A stretch of DNA of 64,000 bases from contig NC_037090.1 in assembly GCF_002994745.2 (NCBI RefSeq), positions 19,084,001 through 19,148,000 on the forward strand. The letters run 5' to 3'. Numbering within the stretch: position 1 is the stretch's first letter; every line of letters begins with the position of its first letter. This document shows, one piece after another, positions 1 to 10,919 of this stretch. A program made the position numbers and the translations under genes. Below the pieces are notes generated by a model. It had not been told where the DNA came from and ran no database searches. It was given only the letters and a program-made list of their open reading frames with translations. The stretch is from Rosa chinensis. Lineage: Eukaryota > Streptophyta > Magnoliopsida > Rosales > Rosaceae.

Positions 1-808
1 ACCAACCGCTCGATGGAGAGATTGTAATGTTTTATGGTGATTGTAGAAAATCTAGCCAATTTCGTTATTGTTTCGAATTCGATCAACTAGGTCAAACGTA
101 GTTACTCTTATAAACTTATATTTATATATCATACACTCCAAAGAGCAACCCCTATCAATTCAAAGAAAATGAAAAAACCGACCGTTGGATGAGTTTATTA
201 CAATAAATTATGAGTGTGGTAAAAAATTTAGCCAATTTCACCATATTTTCGAATCCGATCGGATTGGTCAACCGTAGTCACTTATATGTTTTATTGGTTG
301 ACCGATGGCGTGGCAACCGCGAAACGTGCTTATTTTTTCACATCACGTTTGTATATATTCCATCGATGGATGTGCGTGGACATAAGATAAAAAAAATTAA
401 TTTTAATTACAAACACATTGGTGTATACCAATTTTATTCCTTTAGTTGTATGACTTATACATTGCATTTAAATTGTTTAGGTTTATTCTAAAGCAACCAT
501 GAAGTAGAAAATGAATTCGGAGAAACCAACCGCTCGATGGAGAGATTGTAATGTTTTATGGTGATTGTAGAAAATCTAGCAAATTTCGTTATTGTTTCGA
601 ATTCGATCAACTAGGTCAAACTTAGTTACTCTTATGAACCTATATTTATATATCATACACTCCAAAGAGCAACCCCTATCAATTCAAAGAAAATGGAAAA
701 ACCGACCGTTGGATGAGTTTATTACAATAAATTATGCGTGTGGTTAAAAATTTAGTCAATTTCACCATAGTTTTGAACCCGATCTAATTGGTCAACCGAT
801 TACCGATA
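1..808. repeat. Tandem duplication, period 524 bp
   Basis: The block that opens the window recurs at 525 with only scattered substitutions, through about 808. Shared landmarks are the start accaaccgctcgatggagag, a gatcaactaggtcaaac segment and the motif accgaccgttggatgag near 177 and 701. The first copy is probably cut by the window edge, so more units may lie upstream. No coding potential was recognised. The accgttggat motif also occurs in other repeats in this window (near 31140, 31200 and 55640), suggesting a transposon origin. Confidence 0.85.
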
Positions 809-870
809 TGTAGAATATATATATATATATGCACATATTCTATATAGAATAATAGAAGTATAAGAACTTC

Positions 871-925
<55 letters not shown>

Positions 926-1041
926 ATATATATTATTATATTATATATATAAACACACACATATATAAATATATATACATATATATAAACACACACACAC
1001 ACATATATATATCTCTATATATATATTATATATATAAACAA

Positions 1042-1075
<34 letters not shown>

Positions 1076-1098
1076 CTCTATATATATATCCTCTATAT

Positions 1099-1142
<44 letters not shown>

Positions 1143-1264
1143 CTCTATATATATATATATTATATATATAAACACTCACACATATATAAATATATATATA
1201 CATATATATAAACACACACACACACATATATATATCTCTATATATATATTATATATATAAACAA

Positions 1265-1298
<34 letters not shown>

Positions 1299-1321
1299 CT
1301 CTATATATATATCCTCTATAT

Positions 1322-1367
<46 letters not shown>

Positions 1368-1476
1368 CTCTATATATATATATATTATATATATAAACAC
1401 TCACACATATATAAATATATATATACATATATATAAACACACACACATATATAAATATATATACATATATATATAA

Positions 1477-1513
<37 letters not shown>

Positions 1514-1608
1514 AACACACACAAATATATATATCTATGTGTGTGTGTGTGTATATATTTATAAACACACACACACATAACTACAAATATATATATATAT
1601 ATATATAT
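809..1608. repeat. TA/CA/CT microsatellite field with higher-order units
   Basis: About 800 bp of alternating (TA)n, (CA)n and short TCTC interruptions. Longer modules repeat: the segment from the TATCCTCTATATAAACAC block near 1086 recurs near 1312, so the field has an approximately 226-bp higher-order duplication on top of the dinucleotides. All open frames here are translated dinucleotide repeats (Tyr-Ile, Cys-Val) and are not genes. Confidence 0.9.
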
Positions 1609-1609
1609 A

Positions 1610-1845
1610 ATATTTTACGGGCTTTTACGGGCCGGGCCTAGCGGGCTTTTACGGGCCGGGCCTAGCGGGCCTTTGGCGGGCCGGGCCTACGGGCCGGGCC
1701 GGGTTTTTGCGGGCTTTAGGCGGGCCGGCCCTCGGCCCACTAAGGCGGGCTTTTGCGGGTTTTTTGACGGGCCGGGCCGGGCTAAAAGCCCTCCGGGCCG
1801 GCGGGCCTCCATCGGCCCACTTGATCCGCGGGCTTTTTGATGAGG
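1610..1845. repeat. GC-rich GGGCCGGGC minisatellite
   Basis: A sharp jump to high GC directly after the TA/CA field. Units such as cgggccgggccta and gcgggcttttacgggcc recur about ten times with variation. Subterminal arrays of GGGCC type are common in plant hAT transposons, so this may be one end of such an element. I could not find a matching far end or a target-site duplication. Confidence 0.7.
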
Positions 1846-2343
1846 CTTAATTGGTCATCACGTGGTTAGGGGGGGTCCACTACATGAACAGAAGGTTCTT
1901 CCCTCATGTTGATTAACAGAATGCATATATACTCGTATATCTGAAACAAAGCTTGGGGGCGTCCGGACCCCGCCGGACTGTAATACAGTTCCGCCTCTGC
2001 CGCCTCAATCTCTGTTAACTCTTATGAGTTCTTGGTACTTGAAGAAGTGGGAAATTGTTGAATTTATGCTACCACTATTATGTTACTTGAAGATACATAT
2101 TCAAAAAAACTTGTTTCTTCGTATTATATTTATTTATTAACAATATTACTAATTTATTATATAAAAATTCATACAAAGTATGAAGGTAAAATCAAACATG
2201 TTCATAATAATATTTTTATTAAAAGAATCTTTCTTTTTGAACAAATTTATTTAGAGTACCAAAAGATTGACAAAAAAAGAGATTTAGATAAATATTTATT
2301 GATAATTTATATTAGAATATATATACACACACATATATACAAA
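1846..2343. other. AT-rich spacer, no gene seen
   Basis: A GC-rich stretch to about 2010, then an AT-rich stretch ending in a TA/CA run that abuts the inverted-repeat element starting at 2344. A 91-residue open frame (2080-2355) is Ile/Tyr/Lys-rich, in line with base composition, and resembles no family I know. Confidence 0.5.
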
Positions 2344-2770
2344 GCAAGGATATGAAGAGGATGTCCGCAAAAGCCAAAAAAAATGCGGATGGTTGATTCT
2401 CATCCATTAGATTGGTTAAATGAAATTGAATGGCTCACATGAAAAACCCATGTGCGTTGAGAACACGTGTCTACTTCGCACTCTTAAGTCAGTCCCCAAC
2501 AGCCCAACTCATCTATCTCATCTCTTCAGATTCAAAGTCAAGCGACGATTTCAGAAGAAGAAATCAAAGATATGGAATTGGATTTTTTTTTCTTGTTTCA
2601 ATTCCGAAAGGTATTCAAATTTGTTTCCCCTGGGACTAATTCGTCTTTAATTGGTTGGCTTTGAATGTTCCAAAGCTTTTGCTGGGTCGGATTCAGATTT
2701 TGAATCACTCTCTTGCCCTTTTTGTTTCTTTCTTTCTTTTTATTTCAAATGAATATACTGAACCCAGTTC

Positions 2771-4116
2771 TAGGGCTGGTCACGGGCCGGTTACTGACTG
2801 ATACCGAGCCTGGTACCGAAAATATTATTCGGGACGGGACTACTTTTTTTCAAAGTTGGTACCGAAGGTACCGAAACAGACCGGGATCGGGTCGGGCCCG
2901 GGCCCAATTCAGGATACCCGATTCCTTTTTTTTTTTTTCCTCCTCCACACTTAAGTACTTTAACAGCTATCCAAAACTTCTAGATTTCAATCATTCTAGG
3001 ATGCAGCTGTCCTCTTAGCACTGCAACTTATAAGTCTACACAATCAATTTTGCCTTAAACCAAATCAAACAATGTAAAATACTACAATGAATTGAAGACT
3101 TCTTGAAAAGAAGAAATGAACTAGTGAAGATGGAAAATAATACAATATGTGCAAAACAGCAAATTGTAGATTGCAGATTATGAATTCAAATTGCAGTAAT
3201 GTAGATTATGATAGGAAACAAGTGCAGTAATGCAAATTACAGATTGCAGTACTGCAAATTACAGATTGCAGTAATGCAGTAATGTAGTAATTCTTCATCA
3301 AGAAACGGCACGCCACCCTTCCTCTCTAAACCTATAAATACCAAAACCACAACCGTCTCCTTTTGCTCTCAACCCCAGATCTTCAACCCTCCCTCCACAC
3401 CTTCGATTCTCCTCGATTTCAAATTCAAATTCAAAATCAAATCGATTTCATATGGCACAGATCAAACAGATTAGTGAGTACCAAGCCTCCATGATTGTTG
3501 ATAATGACGAAAAAAGCCACGAGCCCACGATTCCGGGTCGGACTGCTCCAAATCGAGCTCCTCCTTGGTTGTTTCGGATTGGTTCGAAAGTAAGGTCGAG
3601 GATGATGCTTGAAGCCTTGAATCCTCACAATAAAGTAAGGATTGGGGATCGGGCTTGCTGTGTGAAGGGAAATTGGAAAGAAATTGGGGATCGGGGATTT
3701 AGATGAAGAACAAAAGAAGAATTGGAGAGTGGAGAGTAGAGAAGAGAGCTTAGAATTGGAGAGTGGAGAGTGGAGAGTAGAGAAGAATTAGGGATCGATC
3801 GATGTCTTCGTTTAGCGGCTTAGGGCCTTAGGCCGTTTAGTTTAGGTCAAAATGTTTTGATCAAATGTGGTCATTCCTTTGTGTTCCCACAAACTACCCA
3901 ATCAAAACCAACCAAGTAATATAAAAAATTAAAGATTTAATTTAATTAATTTTTAACTGGACGGGACGAGATCAATCGGTTTCTACTAGGCTAGTACTGG
4001 TACCGGGCCCGTTTCCACGGGACGGGCCCAAATAGTAAATTTTAGAATTTGGTCCCGGCCCGTACTGGCTGATTTCGGGACGGTATCGGGACTTCGATTT
4101 TGGATGCCCAACCCTA
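2771..4116. mobile_element. hAT-type transposon, internally deleted, with exact 8-bp TSD
   Basis: Both flanks carry CCCAGTTC (2763-2770 and 4117-4124), an exact 8-bp duplication typical of hAT elements. The ends are imperfect inverted repeats: left TAGGGCTGGTCAC, right (reverse complement) TAGGGTTGGGCATC. Subterminal blocks at both ends are rich in gggcccg, gggacggg and ggtaccg. At 1,346 bp it is too short for a full transposase. A TATA-like tataaatacc (3332) precedes a short reading frame at 3452, which could be the 5' remnant of the lost gene. It lies inside the 2344-4489 element and is therefore the younger insertion. Confidence 0.9.
3452..3706 (+). pseudogene. Short ORF inside the hAT element, possible transposase 5' remnant
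   Basis: An 84-residue frame starting MAQIKQISEYQAS, about 110 bp downstream of a TATA-like box at 3332 and after a pyrimidine-rich leader. That position suits the first exon of a deleted hAT transposase. I see no BED zinc finger and no hAT dimerisation motif, so the assignment rests on context only. GAGA-rich repeats (gagagtggagagtagagaag) follow its stop. Confidence 0.35.
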
Positions 4117-4488
4117 CCCAGTTCTTCTTCTTCAGTCATCTGCCAAACTGAAATATAGGAAATGATTTTTTTTTTCCCTCGGCATGAGATTGAGTATAAG
4201 CCATACTCTTCATGGATGGAAAGAGAGATGACTGGCCTTACAGTTTTGAAGTAGAAAATTTCAATTCAAATAGTTTTCTAGTTATCCATTCTCATCTCTC
4301 TATGAGTAATTTTGAGATGATTTGTGAAAATTAAATGTTGGTACTTGGGAATGGTCACTTACACTCTGACAGTCTAGACTTGAATTGACTCTGCCTGAGC
4401 AGTTCAATTTCATTTAACTAATCTAATGGCTGAAAATCAACCTCCGCATTTTTCTTCTTCTTTTGCGGCCTTCCTCTTCAGATCCTTG

Positions 4489-4489
<1 letters not shown>

Positions 4490-4532
<43 letters not shown>

Positions 4533-4536
4533 TAGA
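4490..4536. repeat. (TA)n microsatellite
   Basis: A run of about 20 TA dinucleotides immediately right of the inverted-repeat element and left of the next MITE. It appears to have been the insertion target for the element ending at 4489. Confidence 0.9.
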
Positions 4537-4545
4537 TAATTCTTA

Positions 4546-4978
4546 GGGTACGGCTATTGCTACCTTACTAATTACTTTCTTCACCCTACAAGTTTCTGAT
4601 TTATTGAAAAACTAAAATACCCTAATATAAAATAACAATAAATTACAATATCTTTATCCTATAACATGGTTTACACCCTACTGAACATGTACTTAAACTC
4701 TATTCTTAATCTCTTCATTCATCGTTAAACCCTAACTCTTTCTTTCTTAGCATTCATCATCTTCAATTATTCTCATGTTATGCTAACAAAAAAAGAATTT
4801 GAGACGCAGAGGAAGCCAAATAGAAAAAGAATTCAAGTTAAATTTTACATTGAAAAAGGATATTTTGGGTACTATAAATGGGTGAGCTAAGTAGACTTGA
4901 AATTACCAAAATATATATAGGGTGAGAAGAGAATGTAGGGTGAACAAAGTAATTAGTAGGGTAACAATACCCATATTG
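4546..4978. mobile_element. 433-bp MITE with 9-bp TSD (Mutator type)
   Basis: The flanks share TAATTCTTA (4537-4545 and 4979-4987), a 9-bp duplication as expected for Mutator-like elements. The terminal inverted repeats span about 45 bp; the inner part is near identical (ctactaattactttgttcaccctaca against cttactaattactttcttcaccctaca) and the outermost 14 bp are diverged. The interior is AT-rich with no coding potential. Confidence 0.85.
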
Positions 4979-5056
4979 TAATTCTTATTGGGTAGGTAGG
5001 GGGATGAAGATCAAAATATTATCCCTGTCCCATATCCCATTTCAAAATTCAAATAA

Positions 5057-5209
5057 GCCATAGACTTCGGCACCATGGTTGAAAACTTGTAATAGAGGGT
5101 CCTCGATTAGTTGATATCTTCTATGGCACCATAGAGGATATCAACGAATCGAGGACTGGCAACAGCATCCTCTATTACGCCATAGACTTCGGCACCATGG
5201 TTGAAAACT
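5057..5209. repeat. Foldback palindrome between 31-bp direct repeats
   Basis: A 31-bp block (gccatagacttcggcaccat... ending gaaaact) occurs at 5057-5087 and 5179-5209. Between them, 5089-5178 is an imperfect palindrome: gtaatagagggtcctcgatt... pairs with ...aatcgaggactggc and ctctattac. The right arm has about 12 extra bases. Transcribed, it would form a long hairpin; as DNA it resembles a small foldback element. Confidence 0.75.
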
Positions 5210-5907
5210 CTAACCCATGGGCTAACATTCACTTTGATAAATTCGAAGCCATTACTAATTACAAGAAGTCAAAACCACGACCTAAACAATGTTGTTGTCT
5301 ACCCTTTTACAATGGGCCACCAAGATACGGAAAAGCCATGCTATGCCGCCCCTTCAATTATGTAGCGGCTTCTCTGAGTCATGAGGTTTCAAAATTTAAG
5401 AGTAATACGACATCAGTTTTCAATTTAATTTTGAATCTGAATATTATGTCGTCATGCAAGATGATGCGGGGATTCAAATTAAATTTAAGAGTGTGTGAAT
5501 ATCTGTTGATACCCAAAAAATCACATTGCATGCTTAAGAGGTATTCAATATACTATGCGAAAATAATAAAACGAGTAATATCCAAAAAGACGAATTATGG
5601 GCTTTAATGACTTAATGCCCATTGTGCTAGAAGGAATACTCAATCATGTAATTCATTTTTGATTGTCTTACTGCTATCACACTCTTGGGGCTTACATAAT
5701 TGGTTGTGGTGTGGAAAGTTACTGAAGTATGTGAGGCTCGTTCTTGATTTTCTATTGTCGGTGGTTTTGGACTTGGGACCAAAATTTAGGTCCAACAATC
5801 GAAATCTTTACATGGGAATGCAAAAATGAGAGAGTCCAAACTCATAAGCTTAAACACAATCATCTACCCAAAAGCCTTTCCAATAACACAAATGTCATGC
5901 AATACTT
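5210..5907. other. Spacer, no recognised gene
   Basis: A 136-residue open frame (5197-5607, starting MVENSNPWANIHF) begins inside the second 31-bp repeat. It has no domain I recognise and turns into AT-biased codons. I treat it as chance, or at most a decayed gene fragment. Confidence 0.4.
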
Positions 5908-5915
5908 TATTTTAT

Positions 5916-7585
5916 GGACAAAATACTGTTTACTCCCTATACTTATAGGGTCTCGACGTTTTAGTCCCTGACGTTCCAATTTCACCTAAAAAGTCCCTGA
6001 ACTTTCCAATTTCATCTAAAAAGTCACTACTGTTAATTTTCAGTTAAAAAGTCTGTTATCTTGCTGACGTGACACTATTTCAACAGTAAAATGACTATTT
6101 TACCCTTACTGACCCAAAAAAAAAAATTTACTCTCTTTTCTCTTTTTTAACTCTTTTTTCTCTATTCTTTTAATTTGTTCTTTTTTATTTCTACTTTTTT
6201 TTTTAACTCTTTTTTCTCTATTTTTTTAATTTGTTCTTCTTTTTTTTCCTACTCTTTTTTTAACTCTCTTTTCTTTCTTTTTTTTTTTAAAAAAAAAATC
6301 TCTTTTCTCTTTTTTTTTATTTGTTCTCTCTCTTTTTTAATATATATTTCTTTCTCTTTTCTGTTTACCTCTTCTTCCTCTTCCTCATCTCGGCTCTTCG
6401 CCCTTATTTTCCTCCTTCTTGATCGCAGCTCCAATTTTCGGCCACTCCTAGAAGCCGAAATGGTCGGGTTCTCTTCCCTTCAGATTCCTGCCCCTTCGTG
6501 GTGTCGGAGCTATATCAGAAGCTTTCTCTTGACGTCAATAATGTTTCTTTGGTGTTGGTTTGCTGAGATGATGAGCCAATAGAGATTCGAAGAGGATAAG
6601 ATATTTGAGTTTTCCTGCGAGTTTCCATGTTTTGGTCTATTTGGCTGTTTCTGATCGTAACTTTAGAGAGAAATGTTCGAACAGTTTTGGCACCGAAGAA
6701 AGGGAGGTGGAAGGTGAATTGATTTGATTTGGGTGTGCTCCGATTTGGTTTGGAACCGCTGTATGGAGAGGGGTGATTAGGAGAGGTGGTGATGCTTGCT
6801 GGGATGACGGGGATGATGGATGGATGGTGGAATGGCCAGCACTTGCTTGGAGCGGCGGGCACGCCAACGGTGATTAGGAGAGGCGGTGATGCTCGCCAAA
6901 AACTGGAGCTGCAATAAGGGAAAAGGAAAAGAAGGCCGAAGGCAGAGAGGAGGAAGAGGAAGAAGAGGTAAACAGAACAGAGAAAGAAATTTAAAAAAAC
7001 AAAAGAGAGAGAGCAAATAATAAAAAGAGGAAAAAAGTTATAAAAAAAAAAAGAGAAAAAAGAGTTAAAGAAAAAGAGTAGGAAAAAAAAGAGGAAAGAG
7101 GTTAAAAAAAAAGAGAACAAATAAAATAAAATAAAAAGAGAGAAAAGAGAGTTAAAAAAAAAGAGAGAAAAAAGAGTAAAAAAAAAGAGTAGGAAAAAAA
7201 AAGAGAACAATTAAAAAAATAGAGAAAAAAGAGTTAAAAAAAAAAGTAGGAATAAAAAAGAATAAATTAAAAAAATAGAGAAAAAAGAGTTAAAAAAAAA
7301 AGTAGGAATAAAAAAGAACAAATTAAAAAAATAGAGAAAAAAGAGTTAAAAAAAGAAAAAAAAAAAAAGAGTAAATTTTTTTTTGGGGTCAATAAGGGTA
7401 AAATAGTCATTTTACTGTTGAAATAGTGCCACATCGGCAAGATAACAGATTTTTTAATGGAAAATTGACGGCAGAGACTTTTTAGATGAAATTGGAAAGT
7501 TCAGGGATTTTTTAGGTGAAATTGAAATGTCAGGGACTGAAACGTCAAGATCCTATAAGTATAAGGAGTAAACAGTATTTTGTCC
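5916..7585. mobile_element. 1.67-kb long-TIR element, Pack-MULE-like
   Basis: Ends are ggacaaaatactgtttactc at 5916 and its reverse complement at 7585. Inverted similarity extends several hundred bases through recognisable blocks (agtccctgacgttccaattt, aaaatgactattttaccctta). Flanks share TATTTTAT (5908-5915 and 7587-7594), 8 of 9 bp if read as a Mutator-type 9-bp duplication. Between the arms are long pyrimidine/purine simple-sequence tracts (6120-6380 and 6960-7370) and a more complex core, 6380-6950. No transposase is present. Confidence 0.8.
6380..6950. other. Complex, possibly captured sequence in the 5916-7585 element
   Basis: This core differs from the simple-repeat arms: balanced composition and open frames on both strands (for example, plus-strand residues ending FRPLLEAEMVGFSSLQIPAP; minus-strand Pro/Ser/His-rich frames). 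Pack-MULEs carry fragments of host genes in this position. I could not identify a donor gene. Confidence 0.4.
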
Positions 7586-7594
7586 ATATTTTAT

Positions 7595-9180
7595 CATGCA
7601 GTAGCTATCTTATTCTACACCAAGATTATGAGAATCATCAATCTTTCCATCCTTGCTTTGGTAAGGAACTTAACCGTAAAGACCTTAAGTTTCTTCCCTA
7701 AACACACACCATATTTCCCTTCACATGACCTTGAAACTAGCATCATTTTGGTGGTCTTCAACACTGCAATAAAGATTACATCACAATAGTACATAGAGGG
7801 TACATTCTTTATTGCACATTCTAAACTTAAGGAACAACTCTAATTAAGCCTTGTGTTCTATGCCTAGTCATGTGGTTTTAACCATAACATTGCAGTTTTT
7901 TTCCCTTGATCTTATACTTTTACTCCACTTCCCTCTAGCCTATAAATTAAGACTTCTTGTTCTTGCAATAGAGGACCTCCAAGCTATAGAGGATACAACC
8001 TCTAGGCAATAAATCTCAGGACCTCTAAACAATACATCTTACAAGCAAGCCTCAAGGAACAAGCCAAGCATTTCTAACCTCCAATCCAAAACCAGTTTCA
8101 AGCTCTAAATGACCTTAAATCCATCAACTACCACCAAAATCCATTCCTTCCTCACCGCAGTGAATTACACTACAACAAACTTCTAACCGCAGCAAGCATT
8201 TCATCTTCTACAATTCATGCACTTCTGGCCCCACACACCACATGCCTTCTTGCAAACCTTTTTATGTACTTTTGTTCATCTATCAAAACTGTATGAGTTT
8301 ATGCCTACATATTACAAGAAGCATGCTACCGCAGCAGGCCAATTAACATTATTGTGGGGGAGCTTAGGAGAAGACGCTACAAAGTTTCTTGAAGCTTTGA
8401 ACGGATAAATACAGGAGATCAACCCAATCAAGCAATTCTAACAGCCTCTGTACAAACACCAACAATATCACATTTCTTTCAAAGTCAATTATCCTAACTA
8501 CTCAACTAACTCATTCCCTTCATTATTAACCACATTAAAAAAAAGTTCATCATACCATATAAAGTGCCTATAATAATTCTCTTACCCATCGCTATACTCA
8601 TATCACATTAATTACTGAATATATCCCATGTTTTATTTTTAGTTTTTTTTATTTTTTTTTTATTTTTATGTCCAACTCTATTAGTCTAATGACTCTCAAT
8701 CAATTTACACTTTTCAGTATACCCTCGTTAAAGTTAAGCGTAAGAAACCAAAGTTCAATTCCTCATTACATCTTAAAGAGCCCTCTGTTTGAATTCATCT
8801 CATGTGACTTTCAACTAAATTTGCAATGACCATACCAACACGGATCCAGCTACTCTAAAATTACATTGTGTGAAGTTAAATAAATTTCATAAAATCACAA
8901 TTATTTGTCTAATCTAACGGATAGAAGAGTGGTCACCTAAAATAATGAAAATTATGGTAATTTTGGTACCAAATTAGCTTCAACGTTGGCATTAGGCTTT
9001 ACCTCTGTTAACAAAAAATAAGATCTAGCATTGCTATGCTATGATCTTGTATTGCTTTTGTCTTTAACAATCCATGCAAGCCAGCACTCTAGCATTGCAT
9101 GCATATGTTTTCTGAGAGCTCATGGCGACTTTTAGTTATTTCATTCAAGGCCATTTTCATTAATTTCACTGTTCCCGCAT
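7595..9180. other. Spacer, no recognised gene
   Basis: AT-rich sequence with short open frames only. 7930-8410 has a slightly more genic composition (a tataaatt at 7941, then a CA-rich stretch) but no recognisable protein. Nothing else stands out. Confidence 0.5.
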
Positions 9181-9508
9181 GCATTTGCGGACCTAGCATA
9201 GGGCTACTGTGGGCTGCTGCCCACACTACATCATCATACATACACGTACTGTTATATATAGAAGCTCTAGACAATTTTATGCATTTGAATGTGTAGTATG
9301 CAGCTTTTGCCCCCACAAGTGTCATGATTTTGATGATTTCATGCATGTTTAATCTAATATCATAAAAATTGCTTCTTATTTTCATATGTTTTATGCATAA
9401 ATTGTTTTTTGGAAATGGGTGGGCAAGGATTTCAATTTTCGTTAGCTATTACGGTTTAAATTCGCCCCCGGCCGCATAACTAATTTTCTAGGTGCGCCAC
9501 TGCCTGCA
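9181..9508. mobile_element. Possible degenerate hAT-like remnant
   Basis: The right edge ...ctaggtgcgccactg (to 9508) resembles the CAGTGGCG-type terminus of some plant hAT elements. The left edge near 9181 (gcatttgcggacctagc) is a weak inverted match. Flanking octamers agree only partly, so the boundaries are uncertain. Confidence 0.35.
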
Positions 9509-10205
9509 GACAGAATATCGAAGGTGAAGTAGCCACAGACAGAAAATTTTAAGCCTCTTCAGCCTTTTGAGCGTGACCGTGCATGCTTGTACAAAAGACT
9601 AAATAAATCGATGTATGAAGTAATAGCTTGGTTGGGAGAAAAGGATGAAACTAATATGTCTAAATGTAAACGTCCCAAGTCTTCCATGTTATTGCCATAA
9701 TGTGGTTATAGTTATCTTTCACTTAGTTTTCACTAGGTTGCAGTCTTCTAGAGATCTTTCTTCTGTTATGCATGTAAATATTGTTTGATATATATTGTTC
9801 TCATTCTGCCTTTTTACAATGCATATGCGATGCCATTAGACTTCCTACTTGCTTCAAATTAATCATGAGGCTGTAAAGGCGAAAACATTTCCATCTCCAA
9901 GTTTTCTTACCCAGTCATATATACCCAAACTTTATCAATAAAGAACAAAAGAATTTGTCAACATTAATTAATTAACATGGGAAAATACATATATATGTAA
10001 TATGTGTGTGTGTATACGTATGTATGTATTTATCAAGCAAAAGTCAGATGTTGGGAAGCTGCCAGGAACCGTATCGCTTCCTTCAACAACTTTGCAATTT
10101 CCCTTAATTAAAGATTCCTCACGGAACACTCTTCCCAGGTAGTTGACTTTGAGCTTCTTGCCATCCATTTCCGATCAGGATCAGAATCGACCGTCGTTTC
10201 ATCTC
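9509..10205. other. Upstream spacer of the first NHL gene
   Basis: No coding sequence was recognised. A short (TG/TA) run lies near 9990-10030. The proximal promoter of the NHL gene begins towards the right end. Confidence 0.5.
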
Positions 10206-10214
10206 TATATAAAT
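10206..10214 (+). promoter_or_regulatory. TATA box of first NHL gene
   Basis: tatataaat lies 67-75 bp upstream of the ATG at 10281, placing transcription start near 10240 and leaving a 5' leader of about 40 nt. Confidence 0.6.
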
Positions 10215-10280
10215 ACGTCTTTACATTCCTCATCACTATTCATCGATAAGCTAAACTCTCCATAGTATACATTAATAACC

Positions 10281-10919
10281 ATGTCTAGAAGGTGTGGTTG
10301 CCGCTTTAACTGCTGCCCCTGCTGCTTCTGGATATACTACTGCACCACCCTCTGCTTCAGCCTGCCCTTCGTGATATTCGGGTTCATCTTCTTTCCCCAA
10401 GAGCCCAAATTCACAATCACCAATGCCACTCTAACCCAATTCAATTTCAACAGTTCCAACAACACCCTCGATTACAACCTCGCACTCAACATGACCATCA
10501 GAAACCCTAACAAGAGGGTTGGCATATATTACCGCCGCATCCAAGTCATAGGTAACTACCGAAAGAAGAAATTTGCTCTCGTCACTTTGACTACTTTGCC
10601 GTTCTACCAAGGCCACAAAAACACCACCGATTTGCATCAACTGGTTGTTCAAGGGTCGCAACTGGTGAAGTTTGGAAAACGCGAGGTGTCCCAGTTTAAC
10701 TCGGAGACTGCTTCCGGGATTTATAGTATAAACGTGCAGCTCGCTCTTCGGATAAAAGCCAGGTACGGCAAGTTCAAGTCGCGCAATTACAAGCCGTATA
10801 GGAAGATTGACTGCAAGCTGAAGGTTCCTTTGAGTTTTAATGAAACGTCAACGGCCATTGGTTTTAAGGCTACAAGGTGTGGAAATGTTCACTTCTTTTC
10901 AGATCCTGATGCAGATTAA
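10281..10919 (+). CDS. NHL (NDR1/HIN1-like) LEA_2-domain protein, copy 1
   Basis: A 212-residue intronless protein of the NDR1/HIN1-like family. These are membrane-anchored plant proteins with a short cytosolic N-terminus and an extracytoplasmic LEA_2 domain, several of them linked to defence and stress. The N-terminus is Cys/Arg-rich (a CGCRFNCCPCC cluster, residues 5-15). One hydrophobic segment follows at about 17-38 and then the family PQEPKF motif. The LEA_2 core includes TQFNFNSSNNTLDYNLAL, the IRNPNKR strand, a VSQFNSETASGIYSI block and a C-terminal KIDCKLKVPL strand. Several N-x-S/T sites fit a secreted face. It is the first of four intact tandem copies on the plus strand. Family assignment is strong; the specific role is unknown. 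Confidence 0.92.
   Translation: MSRRCGCRFNCCPCCFWIYYCTTLCFSLPFVIFGFIFFPQEPKFTITNATLTQFNFNSSNNTLDYNLALNMTIRNPNKRVGIYYRRIQVIGNYRKKKFALVTLTTLPFYQGHKNTTDLHQLVVQGSQLVKFGKREVSQFNSETASGIYSINVQLALRIKARYGKFKSRNYKPYRKIDCKLKVPLSFNETSTAIGFKATRCGNVHFFSDPDAD

Larger units (their letters stand above)
2344..4489. mobile_element. Non-autonomous inverted-repeat element flanked by TA microsatellites
   Basis: The left end (2344 onward, gcaaggatatgaagagg...) is the reverse complement of the right end (...cctcttcagatccttgc, to 4489). Similarity runs about 90 bp on each side and includes the cores atgcggatggttgatt and ttagttaaatgaaattgaa. Both outer flanks are TA dinucleotide runs, as in MITEs that insert into microsatellites, so a target duplication cannot be read. 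A 1,346-bp hAT element sits inside. Without it and one copy of its target duplication this element would be about 790 bp. No transposase was recognised. Confidence 0.8.

Noticed and set aside
784..1578. Several minus-strand open frames of 60-110 residues
   Set aside because: They are translations of (CA)n and (TA)n repeats (Cys-Val and Tyr-Ile runs).
6175..7210. Open frames of 135 and 231 residues rich in Phe/Leu/Ser or Lys/Glu
   Set aside because: They mostly translate poly-pyrimidine/poly-purine tracts in the arms of the 5916-7585 element.
9128..9296. Possible CACTA terminus at cacactacatc
   Set aside because: No matching inverted TGTAGTG end or 3-bp duplication found nearby.
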